Shown here in pieces: positions 1 to 9,081 of a stretch of 64,000 bases of DNA. This stretch comes from Rhodobacter sp. (lineage in GTDB: Bacteria; Pseudomonadota; Alphaproteobacteria; Rhodobacterales; Rhodobacteraceae). A program made the translations under genes and the position numbers. Under the pieces are notes generated by a model. That model worked only from the letters and a program-made list of their open reading frames with translations, was not told the DNA's origin and made no database searches. How positions within the stretch are numbered: the stretch's first letter is position 1; every line of letters begins with the position of its first letter. The stretch lies in contig JADJAB010000004.1 in assembly GCA_016704435.1 (NCBI GenBank), positions 1-64,000 of the forward strand. The letters are read 5' to 3'.

Positions 1-1
1 T

Positions 2-619
2 GCCCTCTTGCCCGAAGCGCGTCCGGCGGCGGAAGAGCTGCTGGACCGCGCGCTGGACCGGCTGACCCGGATGGCGGGGTTCCGGGTGGGGGTTGAAACG
101 GTGCTGCGGCCGGACGGGGTGGAGGTGGCGCTGGACCGCGACGCTCCCTTGATGACGCTCGGCCATCTGGTGCAGGAGGACCTGTGCCTGATGCAACGGA
201 CCGGTGACGAGCATCGGCTGACCGGCGGCATCCTGTGCTTTCCGGCCAGTTGGTCGCTGGGCCAGAAGCTGGGCCGCGCGCTGGTGTCGATCCACGATCC
301 GGTGGCGCCCTATGACGACAGCGTGGGCAAGCGCGTGCAAAGGCTGTTCGACGCGATCCGGCCCGAGCAGCCGCTTTGGCGGATGAACTTCCTGACCTAT
401 GACGACCACGCCCTGCACCAGCCGCGTTCCGAAGGCCAGCGCCGCCCGCGCCCCACCGGGCATTCATATGTGCGCTGCGAAAGGCAATGCCTGTTGCGGC
501 TGCCGGTCAGCGGGGCGGTGGTCTTCACCATCCACACCTATGTCGTGCTGGCCGAAACGTTGAGTGCCGAAGAGATGGCCGCACTGATGATCACAGCATT
601 GTTGAAGCGCGCCTGTTGA
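2..619 (+). CDS. DUF3445 family protein, 5' truncated by window edge
   Basis: The frame is open from the first complete codon, so the true start lies outside the window; about 205 C-terminal residues are present. The text resembles the DUF3445 family (heme-dependent oxidative N-demethylase-like proteins, whose characterised relatives act on dimethylamine). Family-like stretches are FPASWSLGQKLG, IHDPVAPYD and the downstream WRMNF block. A gene for a flavodoxin-fold protein begins at its stop codon. The family assignment is from recognition of these motifs; the substrate in this organism cannot be inferred. Confidence 0.75.
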   Translation, partial: ALLPEARPAAEELLDRALDRLTRMAGFRVGVETVLRPDGVEVALDRDAPLMTLGHLVQEDLCLMQRTGDEHRLTGGILCFPASWSLGQKLGRALVSIHDPVAPYDDSVGKRVQRLFDAIRPEQPLWRMNFLTYDDHALHQPRSEGQRRPRPTGHSYVRCERQCLLRLPVSGAVVFTIHTYVVLAETLSAEEMAALMITALLKRAC

Positions 620-1203
620 TCATCGTTGCACATCGCTGGCGGGCAGCCTGTGTCGCGCACAGCCGGTCGCGGCGGCGCAGGCGCGGACGGCGGCGAGCTG
701 GCAGGTGACGGTCCGACGACCTTTACGCAAGAGCTTTGACGCACTGAGCGCGCAGGGAAAAACCATTAATACAAGGTTTTCAGGGTGAAGCTGCGACAGA
801 GATGGCGGGCTGTCTGAAATACATGTGCCCATTCTGGGTGTTCCCGACACGGTGTGGTTCCGGCTTTCCGGCGGTGCTGAAAGGCTGGTTCGACCGGGTC
901 TGGGCGCCTGACCTGGCCTATGACCATTCCCCCGGTTTCGGCCCGATGATCCCGCGGCTGACCGGCTTGCGCGAGGTTCTGGTGCTGACGACGATGGGCG
1001 CGCCGGCCTGGGTGGACTGGCTGGCGATGCGTCGGCCGTTGCGGCGCGTGCTGCGCTGGGGGATCGTCAGGCCCTGCGCACCGCAGGCCCGCGTGGCCTG
1101 GCGCGCGCTTTCTCGGGCCGAGGCGGTGGATGCCGCACGGCTGGCTCGGTTCGAGGCGCGGGTTTCGCGCGACCTGCAGGCCATCGCCCGGCGGCTGGCC
1201 TGA
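613..1203 (+). pseudogene. Flavodoxin-fold NAD(P)H:quinone oxidoreductase, frameshifted
   Basis: The C-terminal 133 residues (from 802) carry GFPAVLKGWFDRVWAP followed by AYDHS, the hallmark of KefF/MdaB-type NAD(P)H dehydrogenases that bind FMN in a flavodoxin fold. The expected N-terminus is visible upstream in other frames: LIIVAH from 616, then LAGSLCRA and WQVTV in the +1-shifted frame up to about 730. The usual PTWWxGFPA motif reads PTRCGSGFPA, suggesting a further small indel near 850. At least two or three frameshifts are needed to rebuild a protein of about 195 residues. It is either a decayed gene or sequence error; no clear start codon is visible, TTG at 616 being one option. Confidence 0.6.
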
Positions 1204-1206
1204 GGG

Positions 1207-1962
1207 TCAGACCTCGTCTACCAGCTTGCGCAGATCTTCGCCGCTCAGATGCGCCACGAGCGCAAGCACAGCGCCGACGGGCACCGCCATCGTCAGCAGC
1301 CCGTAGCCAAGACCCAGCGCCAGCTTGTCGGCCAACCAGTCGCGTCGCCAGCCTTGCGGGGCCACGGCTGCGGCAGCGGGTTGGACAACCGGGCGGGCGA
1401 TCGGCTGCGGATCGGTCATCGGCTGCCGCGAAGGGCGGCGCGGCGGGGCGGCGGCAGCGCTGTCCAGCATCTGCCGGATCGCGGCCAGGTCGGGGTCTTC
1501 TTCGACGGCTGCCGGGGCTGTGACGGTGACCGCAAGAGGTGCGGCCTCGGCCATCCGTGGCCGGGCCGGTGCCGCGACGGGGCGTTCGGCAACGGGGCGT
1601 TCAGCTGGCGGGGCGTCAAAGATCGAAGGCAGCGGTATCGCATCTTCGGTGTCATGCCGGATGGCCAGTCCGGCGCGTTTCAGCACATCGGCCGAAAAAA
1701 TGAGCGCGCCGCCGGTCGCGGCATGGCTGGGCAGGTAGCGCCCGCTGCGGCCCAGCCGGTGTTCCGGAATCCGCCAACGACCGCCCGCCACTATCTGGCC
1801 GAAGCCCTCGGCCGAGGCCGCGCATCGCGACAGCAACCCGGACAGGTTTTCGCGGGCGTAGAGCACGGACGCCAGCGCGAAAGCGCGCGGCTGGAATGGG
1901 GGATGCTGGGCCCCTTCGGCCCAGATCCGGGGACGCGGGTCTTCATCAGTGGTTTGCGACAT
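1207..1962 (-). CDS. Hypothetical protein with C-terminal membrane segment
   Basis: A 251-residue protein not assigned to a named family. Residues 1-100 are a compact conserved-looking region (IWAEGAQHPPFQPRAFALAS, then GGRWRIPEHRLGRSGRYLPSH). Residues about 115-200 are a low-complexity Ala/Pro-rich linker, and residues about 215-240 form one hydrophobic segment (LGYGLLTMAVPVGAVLALVAH) before a short charged tail. This suggests a cytoplasmic head anchored by one C-terminal helix. It ends 3 bases after the flavodoxin-fold gene on the opposite strand and starts 160 bases beyond the glnA stop. Function unknown. Confidence 0.6.
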   Translation of the reverse strand: MSQTTDEDPRPRIWAEGAQHPPFQPRAFALASVLYARENLSGLLSRCAASAEGFGQIVAGGRWRIPEHRLGRSGRYLPSHAATGGALIFSADVLKRAGLAIRHDTEDAIPLPSIFDAPPAERPVAERPVAAPARPRMAEAAPLAVTVTAPAAVEEDPDLAAIRQMLDSAAAAPPRRPSRQPMTDPQPIARPVVQPAAAAVAPQGWRRDWLADKLALGLGYGLLTMAVPVGAVLALVAHLSGEDLRKLVDEV

Positions 1963-2122
1963 GGCGGCGGCAGCTCCGTCGATTTGCGGTCATCCTGCGC
2001 CGGAACTGTGGCGATGCCTTGGCCGAACCATGGCGGGGGCGGGCCGGTGCCGCCAGCGCCCTTTACGCAAGGCAAGGGGCCACCATCGAAGGGGGGGCCC
2101 CGGTCTTCCGTCTGCCAGGTTG

Positions 2123-3532
2123 TCAGCAGGAGTAGTACATCTGGTACTCGACCGGGTGGGGCGTATGCTCGAAGGCATAAACCTCTTCCCATTTCAGCGC
2201 GATGTAGCTTTCCAGCTGGTCGCGGGTGAAGACGTCGCCCGCCAGGAGAAAGTCCATGTCCTTTTCCAGCTCTTCCAGCGCCTCGCGCAGGGAACCGCAG
2301 ACGGTCGGGATTTCGGCCAGTTCCTCGGGCGGCAGGTCGTAGAGGTCCTTGTCCGAGGCCGGGCCGGGGTCGATCTTGTTCTTGATCCCGTCCAGGCCGG
2401 CCATCAGCAGCGCGGCAAAGGCCAGATAGGGGTTGGCCGCCGGATCGGGGAAACGCGCCTCGACGCGCTTGGCTTTCGGCGATTCGGTCCACGGAATGCG
2501 CACGCAGCCCGAGCGGTTGCGGGCCGAATAGGCGCGCAGGACAGGGGCCTCGAAGCCGGGGATCAGCCGCTTGTAGCTGTTGGTCGACGGGTTGGTCAGC
2601 GCGTTCAGCGCCTTGGCGTGCTTCAGGATGCCGCCGATGAACCACAGCGCCTCCTGGGAAAGGTCGGCGTATTTGTCGCCCGAGAACAGCGGCTTGCCGT
2701 CCTTCCAGATCGACATGTTGACGTGCATGCCCGAGCCGTTGTCGCCCTTCATCGGCTTCGGCATGAAGGTCACGGTCTTGCCGTAGGCGGCCGCGACGTT
2801 GTGGATGACGTATTTGTATTTCTGGATGTTGTCGGCCTGCTCGACCAGCCCGCCGAAGATCATCCCCAGCTCGTGCTGGCAGGTGGCGACCTCGTGGTGG
2901 TGCTTGTCGACCTTGATGCCCATGCGCTTCATGGTGGACAGCATCTCGCCGCGGATATCCTGGGCTTCGTCGATCGGGTTGACCGGGAAATAGCCGCCCT
3001 TGTGGCCGGCGCGATGCGCCAGGTTGCCGCCTTCGAAGGCCGCATCGGTGTTCCAGGCGGCGGCTTCGGCGTCGATCTGGAACGACACTTTCTGCGGCGT
3101 CACCTGATAGCGCACGTCGTCAAAGAGGAAGAATTCGGCTTCCGGCCCGAAATAGGAGGTATCGCCGATGCCGGTCGATTTCAGATAGGCTTCGGCCTTC
3201 AGCGCGGTCTGGCGCGGGCAACGGGAATAGGCCTCTCCGGTATCGGGTTCCACCACGTTGCAATGCACGCAAAGGGTTTTCTCGGCATAGAACGGGTCGA
3301 TGTAGACCGACGTGGCATCCGGCATCAGTTTCATGTCGGACTGGTCGATCGACTTCCAGCCCGCGATCGACGAGCCGTCGAACATGAAGCCTTCCTCGAA
3401 GAAATCCTCGTCGATGATGTCGACGATCAGCGTGACATGCTGAGGCTTTCCTTTGGGGTCGGTAAAGCGGACGTCGACATATTCGATCTCTTCGTCCTTG
3501 ATCAGTTTGAGGGCTTTTGCAACCGCACTCAT
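2123..3532 (-). CDS. glnA: Glutamine synthetase type I
   Basis: A 469-residue GlnA, the usual length for the dodecameric type I enzyme that makes glutamine from glutamate, ammonia and ATP in the cytoplasm. The N-terminal beta-grasp region (MFDGSSIAGW) and the catalytic domain with NGSGMHVNMS and NPSTNSYKRL are intact. The adenylylation site lies in DLYDLPPEE, with Tyr at about residue 398, so activity is probably controlled by the GlnE adenylyltransferase. It lies 53 bases downstream of glnB on the same strand, the standard alphaproteobacterial glnBA operon. Confidence 0.97.
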   Translation of the reverse strand: MSAVAKALKLIKDEEIEYVDVRFTDPKGKPQHVTLIVDIIDEDFFEEGFMFDGSSIAGWKSIDQSDMKLMPDATSVYIDPFYAEKTLCVHCNVVEPDTGEAYSRCPRQTALKAEAYLKSTGIGDTSYFGPEAEFFLFDDVRYQVTPQKVSFQIDAEAAAWNTDAAFEGGNLAHRAGHKGGYFPVNPIDEAQDIRGEMLSTMKRMGIKVDKHHHEVATCQHELGMIFGGLVEQADNIQKYKYVIHNVAAAYGKTVTFMPKPMKGDNGSGMHVNMSIWKDGKPLFSGDKYADLSQEALWFIGGILKHAKALNALTNPSTNSYKRLIPGFEAPVLRAYSARNRSGCVRIPWTESPKAKRVEARFPDPAANPYLAFAALLMAGLDGIKNKIDPGPASDKDLYDLPPEELAEIPTVCGSLREALEELEKDMDFLLAGDVFTRDQLESYIALKWEEVYAFEHTPHPVEYQMYYSC

Positions 3533-3585
3533 CTGACAGCCTTTCGCTTGGGGGTTATTGGGGTCGGGCTTGGTCGGCCCGGGTG

Positions 3586-3924
3586 TTACACGGCATCGTC
3601 ACCGGTCTCGCCGGTGCGGATGCGGATGGCTTGTTCGACGGGGGTGACGAAGATCTTGCCGTCGCCGATCTTGTCGGTGCGGGCGGCCTGCACGATGGCC
3701 TCGACCGCGGCATCGACCATGTCGTCGGTCAGCACCACCTCGATCTTCACCTTGGGCAGGAAATCGACGACATATTCGGCACCGCGATACAGCTCGGTAT
3801 GGCCCTTCTGGCGGCCAAAGCCCTTGACCTCGGTAACCGACAGGCCCTGGATACCGGCCTCTTGCAGCGCCTCCTTCACCTCGTCCAGCTTGAACGGCTT
3901 GATGATCGCTTCGATTTTCTTCAT
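3586..3924 (-). CDS. glnB: Nitrogen regulatory protein P-II
   Basis: A 112-residue P-II signal protein, which reports 2-oxoglutarate and ATP/ADP status to GlnE, NtrB and other targets. The T-loop carries the uridylylation tyrosine Y51 in TELYRGAEY, and the C-terminal P-II signature GDGKIFVTPVEQAIRIRTGE is present. The start at 3924 is chosen over an in-frame ATG 28 codons upstream because the protein then begins MKKIEAIIKPFK, the family norm, with GGGAG just upstream. Head of the glnB-glnA pair and divergent from nnrD. I found no convincing sigma-54 promoter or NtrC site upstream. Confidence 0.96.
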   Translation of the reverse strand: MKKIEAIIKPFKLDEVKEALQEAGIQGLSVTEVKGFGRQKGHTELYRGAEYVVDFLPKVKIEVVLTDDMVDAAVEAIVQAARTDKIGDGKIFVTPVEQAIRIRTGETGDDAV

Positions 3925-4087
3925 CGACAGGCTCCCGGTCTTGCGTCTGCGCCTCTCTGACCACTTCCCCTGATCGGGGGCAATGTGACAGGCTTTGCGG
4001 CAAGGCATGCGGCGCGGGAATCCGCCTCATATGCCTGAAATGCAGGCAATGCGCCCATGAATCGGGCAGTTTGTGAACGGGGATGCG

Positions 4088-5693
4088 ATGACCGAGCTTT
4101 TGACCGCCGCCCAGATGCGGGCGATTGAGGCCGCCGCGATTGAATCGGGTGAGGTGACCGGGCTGGAATTGATGGAACGCGCCGGGCGGGGCGTGGTCGA
4201 GGCGGTGTTTGAGGAATGGCCGGAGTTCAGGCCACCTCGCACCGCGCGGTGGTGCTTGTGCGGGCCGGGCAACAACGGCGGCGACGGGTTTGTGGTGGCG
4301 CGGCTCCTGAAAGAGTTGGGCTGGGAGGTCGAGGTATTCCTCTACGGCGACGCGGAGGGGATGCCGCCGGATGCGCGGGTGAATTATGAGCGGTGGGTGG
4401 GGATGGGGGAGGTGGGGTTGACACCGAGCTGGACTTTCGCGGTGTGGGTCTAATGGTGGACGCGATCTTTGGCATTGGGCTGACCCGTTCGATTGGCGGC
4501 CATCTGGGCCAGTTTCACCAATATGTGGAAGAACGGGATGTTATGGCCCGGTACCAGATTTGGAACGCCGATGTGCCAGATCGATTTTCCAACCGGAATG
4601 TGCGGACTCAGGCCTGCCTTCGGACGCGACTGCGAGGCGGCAGATGAGATGGTGCGCCTTACGGTGGCAGCATCGCCCAAGCTGGGGCATTTCCGGGACG
4701 GTGCACCGTTGATTTCGCCGAGGGAACTGGTTGCGGATATCGGTCTGGGGTTTCCAGCATCTCTGTTCTCTGGCAAGCGCGGTTATCTTTGGTGAACCTC
4801 GCGGATGCGCCTGACTGGAATCCCTTTGGACCTTCTGTGTCCAAAGGTGATCGAATGCCAAGTTCGATAGAAGAGGCCCACAAATACTCCCACGGACATG
4901 CCTTGATCCTCTCCGGCCCCTCTGGTCAGGGCGGTGCGGCGCGGCTTGCCGCGCGGGGGCGCTGCGGATCGGGGCGGGGGTCGTGACGGTGGGGTGTCCT
5001 GAGGGCGCCGTGGCTGAGAATGCTGCGCGGCTGGATGCGGTGATGTTGCGGGCGGTGGCGGATGGGGACGCTTTGGCCTTGGTGCTGGAGGACCGGCGGA
5101 TCAATGCGCTGTGTCTGGGGCCGGGGATGGGAGTGGGCGCGCGGGAGGCTGGGTTGGTGGCGTTGGCGTTGAAGAGTCGGGGTGAACCCCGACCTACGGT
5201 GTTGGATGCCGATGCGCTGACCTTGATTGCGGGCGACCCGGCGTTGTTTGCGGCTTTGCATGATGCTTGCGTGCTGACGCCGCATGCGGGGGAGTTTTCG
5301 CGGTTGTTTCCGGATATCGCCGCGAAGCTGGCCGAACCGGCGGTCAAAGGCCCGGCCTATTCCAAGGTGGATGCAGCCCGTGAGGCCGCGGCGCGGGCGG
5401 GATGTGTGGTGCTCTACAAAGGGCCGGATACGGTGATTGCTGGGCCGGACGGGCGCTGTGCGATCAATTCGGCGGCTTATGAGCGGGCCGCACCCTGGCT
5501 GGCGACGGCGGGGTCGGGCGATGTTCTGGCGGGGTTCATCACCGGGCTTCTGGCGCGCGGGTTTTCACCCTTTGACGCGGCCTGCACCGGGGCCTGGCTG
5601 CATGTGGAGTGCGCCCGCAGTTTCGGGCCGGGGCTGATTGCCGAAGACCTGCCGGAAGAGTTGCCGAAGGTCTTTCGCGCGCTGGGGTTGTGA
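4088..5693 (+). pseudogene. nnrD: Bifunctional NAD(P)H-hydrate epimerase/dehydratase, frameshifted
   Basis: This locus covers a YjeF/NnrD-type fusion that repairs hydrated NAD(P)H: an N-terminal epimerase (LTAAQMRAIE, CGPGNNGGDGFVVARLL) and a C-terminal ADP-dependent dehydratase (HKYSHGHALILSGPSGQGGAARLA, CLGPGMGVG, LDADALTLIA, LTPHAGEFSRL, ATAGSGDVLAGFI). The protein is spread over three frames, needing shifts near 4420, 4560, 4780 and 4950. Total span matches a protein of about 535 residues. The last 237 residues (4983-5693) are clean. The start at 4088 (MTELLTAAQMRAIE) fits the family better than GTG 4073. Errors or decay cannot be told apart from the sequence. Confidence 0.8.
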
Positions 5694-5699
5694 CGGGCC

Positions 5700-5741
5700 A
5701 AAATCCTTCGAAGGATTTTGCAAATTTCTTCGAAGAAATTT
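5700..5741. terminator. Two tandem perfect 20-base palindromes between convergent genes
   Basis: Positions 5700-5719 and 5722-5741 are each perfect 20-base inverted repeats centred on TTCGAA: one with arms AAAATCCTTC/GAAGGATTTT, the other AAATTTCTTC/GAAGAAATTT. They fill the gap between the nnrD stop (5693) and the stop of the Hint-domain gene (5746, - strand). A/T-rich outer arms would supply U-tracts in either direction, so a bidirectional terminator is the simplest reading. Confidence 0.6.
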
Positions 5742-5745
5742 GGCC

Positions 5746-6228
5746 TCAGGCGGCAACCGTCGCGGGGGCGCAGGCCAGTTCCAGACCGCCCGCGTAGACC
5801 ACTTCGTCCCGTTCGAACCGAAGGGTGAAGAGACGCACCTCGGCCACCACCTCGTGGCGGATATAGTCGCCGTCGGCCAGGCGCTGCGCCTCGACCATTG
5901 CGACATCCTGATTGTAAAGCGCCTTGGCGCGCCAGTCGCGCACCAGGATGGGCTGCGAGGGCGCCACGAAGAGATCGTCCTCGGGCCGGTCATGCCCCAG
6001 GGCAGAGGCGGAAATCCGCACCATAGCGGCATCGCGAACCACGACAACTTCGATGTCCTTCAGCACTTTCGCGCCGGAGCGGGTGATGACGCGGTCGCCC
6101 GGGGCCAGGAACTGCACCGGCAGCTCGCCTGCCAGCGTCAGCACCGGGGTTCCGGCCGTGATGCCCTGCACCGGCGCTGCGTCGACGACAGCCTCGGCGG
6201 TGTCAAAGGTCAGGGTCAACTCGCCCAT
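5746..6228 (-). CDS. Hint-domain-containing protein lacking the catalytic Cys
   Basis: A 160-residue protein resembling the Hint_2 (hedgehog/intein-like) domain common in Rhodobacteraceae: GTPVLTLAGELPVQFLAPGDRVITRSGAKVL, then LFVAPSQPILVRDWRAKALY and DGDYIRHEVVAEVRLFTLRFERDEVVYAGGLELA. Self-cleaving relatives usually have Cys before the TPGT-like motif; here the same spot reads QGITAGT, so autoprocessing is probably lost. ATG at 6228 is preferred to 6264 because GAGGA lies just ahead of it. Neighbours give no clue to its role. Confidence 0.7.
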   Translation of the reverse strand: MGELTLTFDTAEAVVDAAPVQGITAGTPVLTLAGELPVQFLAPGDRVITRSGAKVLKDIEVVVVRDAAMVRISASALGHDRPEDDLFVAPSQPILVRDWRAKALYNQDVAMVEAQRLADGDYIRHEVVAEVRLFTLRFERDEVVYAGGLELACAPATVAA

Positions 6229-6481
6229 GGGCTTGTCCTCGCTGCATGTCTTTCTCTGCCTCATCGTTTTTTCTCCGAACTATGGCAGCAATTGGTCCGG
6301 GGTGGTCCATCTTTCAGGCAAATCCCTGCTTGTCGCAGCGTCGATGTGGCGGAAATGCGGCGAACTTTTCCTCTCGCATCCGCCGGGCGCCTTTGTTAGA
6401 AGGGCGCGGAATTTCCGGCACGGGCGGGGACCGACCCTTTGGCTAGGGGCGGGTCCTCCATTTCGTGACGGTGAGGCACAG

Positions 6482-6566
6482 GCGGGTGTGGCGGAATTGG
6501 CAGACGCACCGGATTTAGGTTCCGGCGCCGCAAGGCGTGGGGGTTCAAGTCCCTTCACCCGCACCA
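6482..6566 (+). tRNA. tRNA-Leu (UAG anticodon), CCA encoded
   Basis: An 85-base type II tRNA. The acceptor arms GCGGGTG (6482) and CACCCGC (6556-6562) pair perfectly, followed by discriminator A and a genomic CCA (6564-6566). The anticodon arm CCGGA-TTTAGGT-TCCGG gives anticodon TAG, leucine reading CUA. The extended variable arm and the GGTTCAAGTCC T-arm confirm class II. It ends 25 bases before the trigger factor start, so it may share that transcript. Confidence 0.95.
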
Positions 6567-6591
6567 GGATTGGATGAAAAGGACGGAACGA

Positions 6592-7926
6592 ATGCAGGTC
6601 ACCGAGACCCTGAATGAAGGCCTGAAGCGCGGCTACACCATCACGGTGAGCGCGGCCGAACTGGACGCCAAGGTGCAGGAAAAGCTGCTTGAGGCCCAGC
6701 CCGAGGTGGAGATCAAGGGGTTTCGCAAGGGCAAGGTGCCGCTGGCGATCCTGAAAAAGCAGTTCGGCCCGCGGATTCTGGGCGACGCGATGCAGGACGC
6801 CGTTGATGGCGCGATGAAAGAGCATTTCGACAAGACCGGCGACCGGCCAGCCTTGCAGCCCGACGTAAAGATGGTGGGCGGCGAGGAGTGGAAGGAAGGC
6901 AGCGATGTCGTGGTCGAGATGTCCTACGAGAACCTGCCGCCGATCCCGGAATTCGACGCTGCCAAGCTCAAGCTGGACAAGCTGGTCGTGAAGGCCGATG
7001 CGACGGCCGTGGACGAGGCGCTGAAGAACCTGGCCGATGGCGTCAAGGCCTATGACGACCGCAAGAAGGGGTCGAAGGCCAAGGACGGCGACCAGATCGT
7101 GATCGACTTCAAGGGCTCGGTCGATGGCGAGCTGTTCGAGGGCGGCACTGCCGAGGACTATCCGCTGGTTCTGGGCTCGGGTTCGTTCATTCCGGGGTTC
7201 GAAGGGCAGCTGGTCGGCGCCAAGGCAGGCGACGAGGTTTCGGTGAATGTCTCGTTCCCCGAGAATTACGGCGCAAAGAACTTGGCCGGCAAGGCCGCGG
7301 TCTTTGCCTGCACCGTGAAGGCGGTGAAGGAGCCGAAAGCGGCCGAGATCGACGACGAGATGGCCAAGAAATACGGTGCCGAGGATCTGGCCGGGCTGAA
7401 GGCGCAGGTCACCGAGCGGCTGGAGGCCGAGTATTCCGGCGCCTCGCGCGCGGTGATGAAGCGCGCACTGCTGGATCAGCTGGACAAGATGGTCAAGTTC
7501 GACCTTCCGGCCAAGCTGGTCGACGCCGAGGCCGGGCAGATCGCGCATCAGCTGTGGCACGAAGAGCATCCTGAAGAGCACGGCCACAACCATGGCTCGA
7601 TCGAGACGACGGAGGAGCACAAGACCCTGGCCGAGCGCCGGGTCCGTCTTGGCCTTCTGCTGGCCGAGGTCGGCAAGACCGCCGAGGTCACCGTGACCGA
7701 CGCGGAAATGACCCAGGCCGTGCTGGCCGCCGCCCGGCAGTATCCGGGGCAGGAGCGGCAGTTCTTCGAATATGTGCAGAAGACCCCGCAGATGCAGCAG
7801 CAGCTGCGTGCGCCGATCTTCGAAGACAAGGTGATCGACCACATCGTGGCTCAGGCCAAGGTGTCGGAAAAGGAAGTGTCGAAGGACAAGCTTCAGAAGG
7901 CCGTCGAGGCGCTGGACGAGATGTGA
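6592..7926 (+). CDS. tig: Trigger factor, ribosome-associated chaperone
   Basis: A 444-residue trigger factor, a prolyl isomerase and holdase that binds at the ribosome exit tunnel. The ribosome-binding domain has the signature KGFRKGKVPLAILKKQFG (residues about 45-62). The central FKBP domain has DGDQIVIDFKGSVDGELFEGG and PGFEGQLVGAKAGDEVSVNVSFPENYG. A helical C-terminal domain with a His-rich insert (EEHPEEHGHNHG) follows. ATG 6592 (MQVTETLNEGLKRGY) is chosen over 6574 because it gives the family N-terminus and has AAGGA upstream. The His-rich insert may bind metal; this is inference. Confidence 0.95.
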   Translation: MQVTETLNEGLKRGYTITVSAAELDAKVQEKLLEAQPEVEIKGFRKGKVPLAILKKQFGPRILGDAMQDAVDGAMKEHFDKTGDRPALQPDVKMVGGEEWKEGSDVVVEMSYENLPPIPEFDAAKLKLDKLVVKADATAVDEALKNLADGVKAYDDRKKGSKAKDGDQIVIDFKGSVDGELFEGGTAEDYPLVLGSGSFIPGFEGQLVGAKAGDEVSVNVSFPENYGAKNLAGKAAVFACTVKAVKEPKAAEIDDEMAKKYGAEDLAGLKAQVTERLEAEYSGASRAVMKRALLDQLDKMVKFDLPAKLVDAEAGQIAHQLWHEEHPEEHGHNHGSIETTEEHKTLAERRVRLGLLLAEVGKTAEVTVTDAEMTQAVLAAARQYPGQERQFFEYVQKTPQMQQQLRAPIFEDKVIDHIVAQAKVSEKEVSKDKLQKAVEALDEM

Positions 7927-7948
7927 ACCGTTCCCTCAGGGGACCGGA

Positions 7949-9007
7949 TCAGGCCGCGCCTTCGGGTGCGGCCTTTTCCATTTGCGGGAAGGCGGGCGGA
8001 TTGTCCTGCGGGGCCTCCGCGGCCTGCATGTCGCGCTCGACCTCTGCGCTGACCAGGGCGGGTGCCTGCGCGGGCGCGGGGGTTGGCGGCTTGGCGCCTT
8101 CGGCCCGGATCACATAGAAGCCGGCACCGATGATGACTGCAATGCCCAGCCAGCCCGTGCCATCGGGCAAGTCCGACCAGAACAGCCAGCCCCAGAGCAA
8201 CCCCCAGAACATGAAGCTGTATTCGAACGGTGCCACGCTGGACGAGGGGGCTATCCGGTAGGCATGGGTCAGAAGCGTCAGCCCGGCAGCGGCGATCACC
8301 CCGCAAGAGGCCATCAGCGCCAAGTCGCGCAACGGCGGCATGATCCAGCCGCGCGTCAGGAAGGCCAGCGAGGGATCGGCAGTCAGCGCCAGCTGGCCGT
8401 TGCCGTAGATGACCGACAGCACCAGCGCGCAGAGCAGAAAGCAGATGTTGCCCCAGAAGGCCATCGCGGCGGCCGATTCCGTGCGCCCCATCGGCCGCGC
8501 GATCACCATCGACAGCGCATAACCCGCCGCGCCGGCGATCGGCAGGATGGCGGCCCAGCCCAAGCCCTCGGTCCCAGGCTGGACGATCAGCATGACACCT
8601 GCAAAGCCCGCCAGCACGGCCAATGCCGCCGGGCCGCTGACCTTCTCGTTGAAAAGGAGGGCCGCCGACAGGGTGATGAACAAGGGGGCCGTGAAGAACA
8701 GCGCGATGGTGGTGGCCATCGGCAGGGCGGCAAGGCCGAGGTAGTAACTGGTATAGGCGACGAAGTTCAAAAGCCCGCGCGCCAGCATCTTCGGCCAGCC
8801 CGGCGTGGTGATGGTGGACAGCCGCCCGTCGAACCACCAGACGATGAGCAGCAGGAAAGGCAGTGCGGTCAGGCTGCGCAGGACCATCGCCTGATGCAGC
8901 GGGTAGTCGGCCGACAGCTTCTTGAGGATCAGGTCCTGCACCGAAAACACGGCAATGCCGGCGATGAGGCAAATGATTCCGGTGGTGGTGTCGGACCGCG
9001 TGCGCAT
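7949..9007 (-). CDS. DMT-superfamily (EamA) transporter
   Basis: A 352-residue membrane protein with about ten hydrophobic segments arranged as two EamA repeats. The first repeat starts with IICLIAGIAVFSVQDLILKKLSADYP and includes NFVAYTSYYLGLAALPMATTIALFFTAPLFITLSAALLFNEKV; the second contains PFEYSFMFWGLLWGWLFWSDLP. The C-terminal 45 residues are a Pro/Ala-rich cytoplasmic tail. Family members export metabolites or amino acids, but the substrate cannot be read from sequence. The gene follows the rplI terminator. Confidence 0.88.
   Translation of the reverse strand: MRTRSDTTTGIICLIAGIAVFSVQDLILKKLSADYPLHQAMVLRSLTALPFLLLIVWWFDGRLSTITTPGWPKMLARGLLNFVAYTSYYLGLAALPMATTIALFFTAPLFITLSAALLFNEKVSGPAALAVLAGFAGVMLIVQPGTEGLGWAAILPIAGAAGYALSMVIARPMGRTESAAAMAFWGNICFLLCALVLSVIYGNGQLALTADPSLAFLTRGWIMPPLRDLALMASCGVIAAAGLTLLTHAYRIAPSSSVAPFEYSFMFWGLLWGWLFWSDLPDGTGWLGIAVIIGAGFYVIRAEGAKPPTPAPAQAPALVSAEVERDMQAAEAPQDNPPAFPQMEKAAPEGAA
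7951..7978 (+). terminator. Intrinsic terminator of tig
   Basis: A 10-bp stem (AGGCCGCGCC with GGTGCGGCCT, one G-T pair) closes a TTCG tetraloop and is followed by TTTT at about 7974-7977. It begins 24 bases after the tig stop and overlaps the stop codon of the convergent transporter gene. Confidence 0.8.
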
Positions 9008-9081
9008 GGCCGGATGCTTGGCCAGCCGTGGCGGATTTTCGCCACTGATTGCGACCTTGGCGAAGTCGCTATTTCACAAAG

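Noticed and set aside
1963..2122. Terminator of glnA
   Set aside because: GGGGCC and GGCCCC segments could pair, but they are within G-runs, the loop is long and no T-tract follows.
3925..4087. Sigma-54 promoter or NtrC site for glnB
   Set aside because: No TGGCAC-N5-TTGC-like match and no paired NtrC half-sites were seen on the - strand.
6280..7842. A 520-residue open frame on the - strand
   Set aside because: It runs antisense through trigger factor and the tRNA-Leu gene, which cannot all be real.
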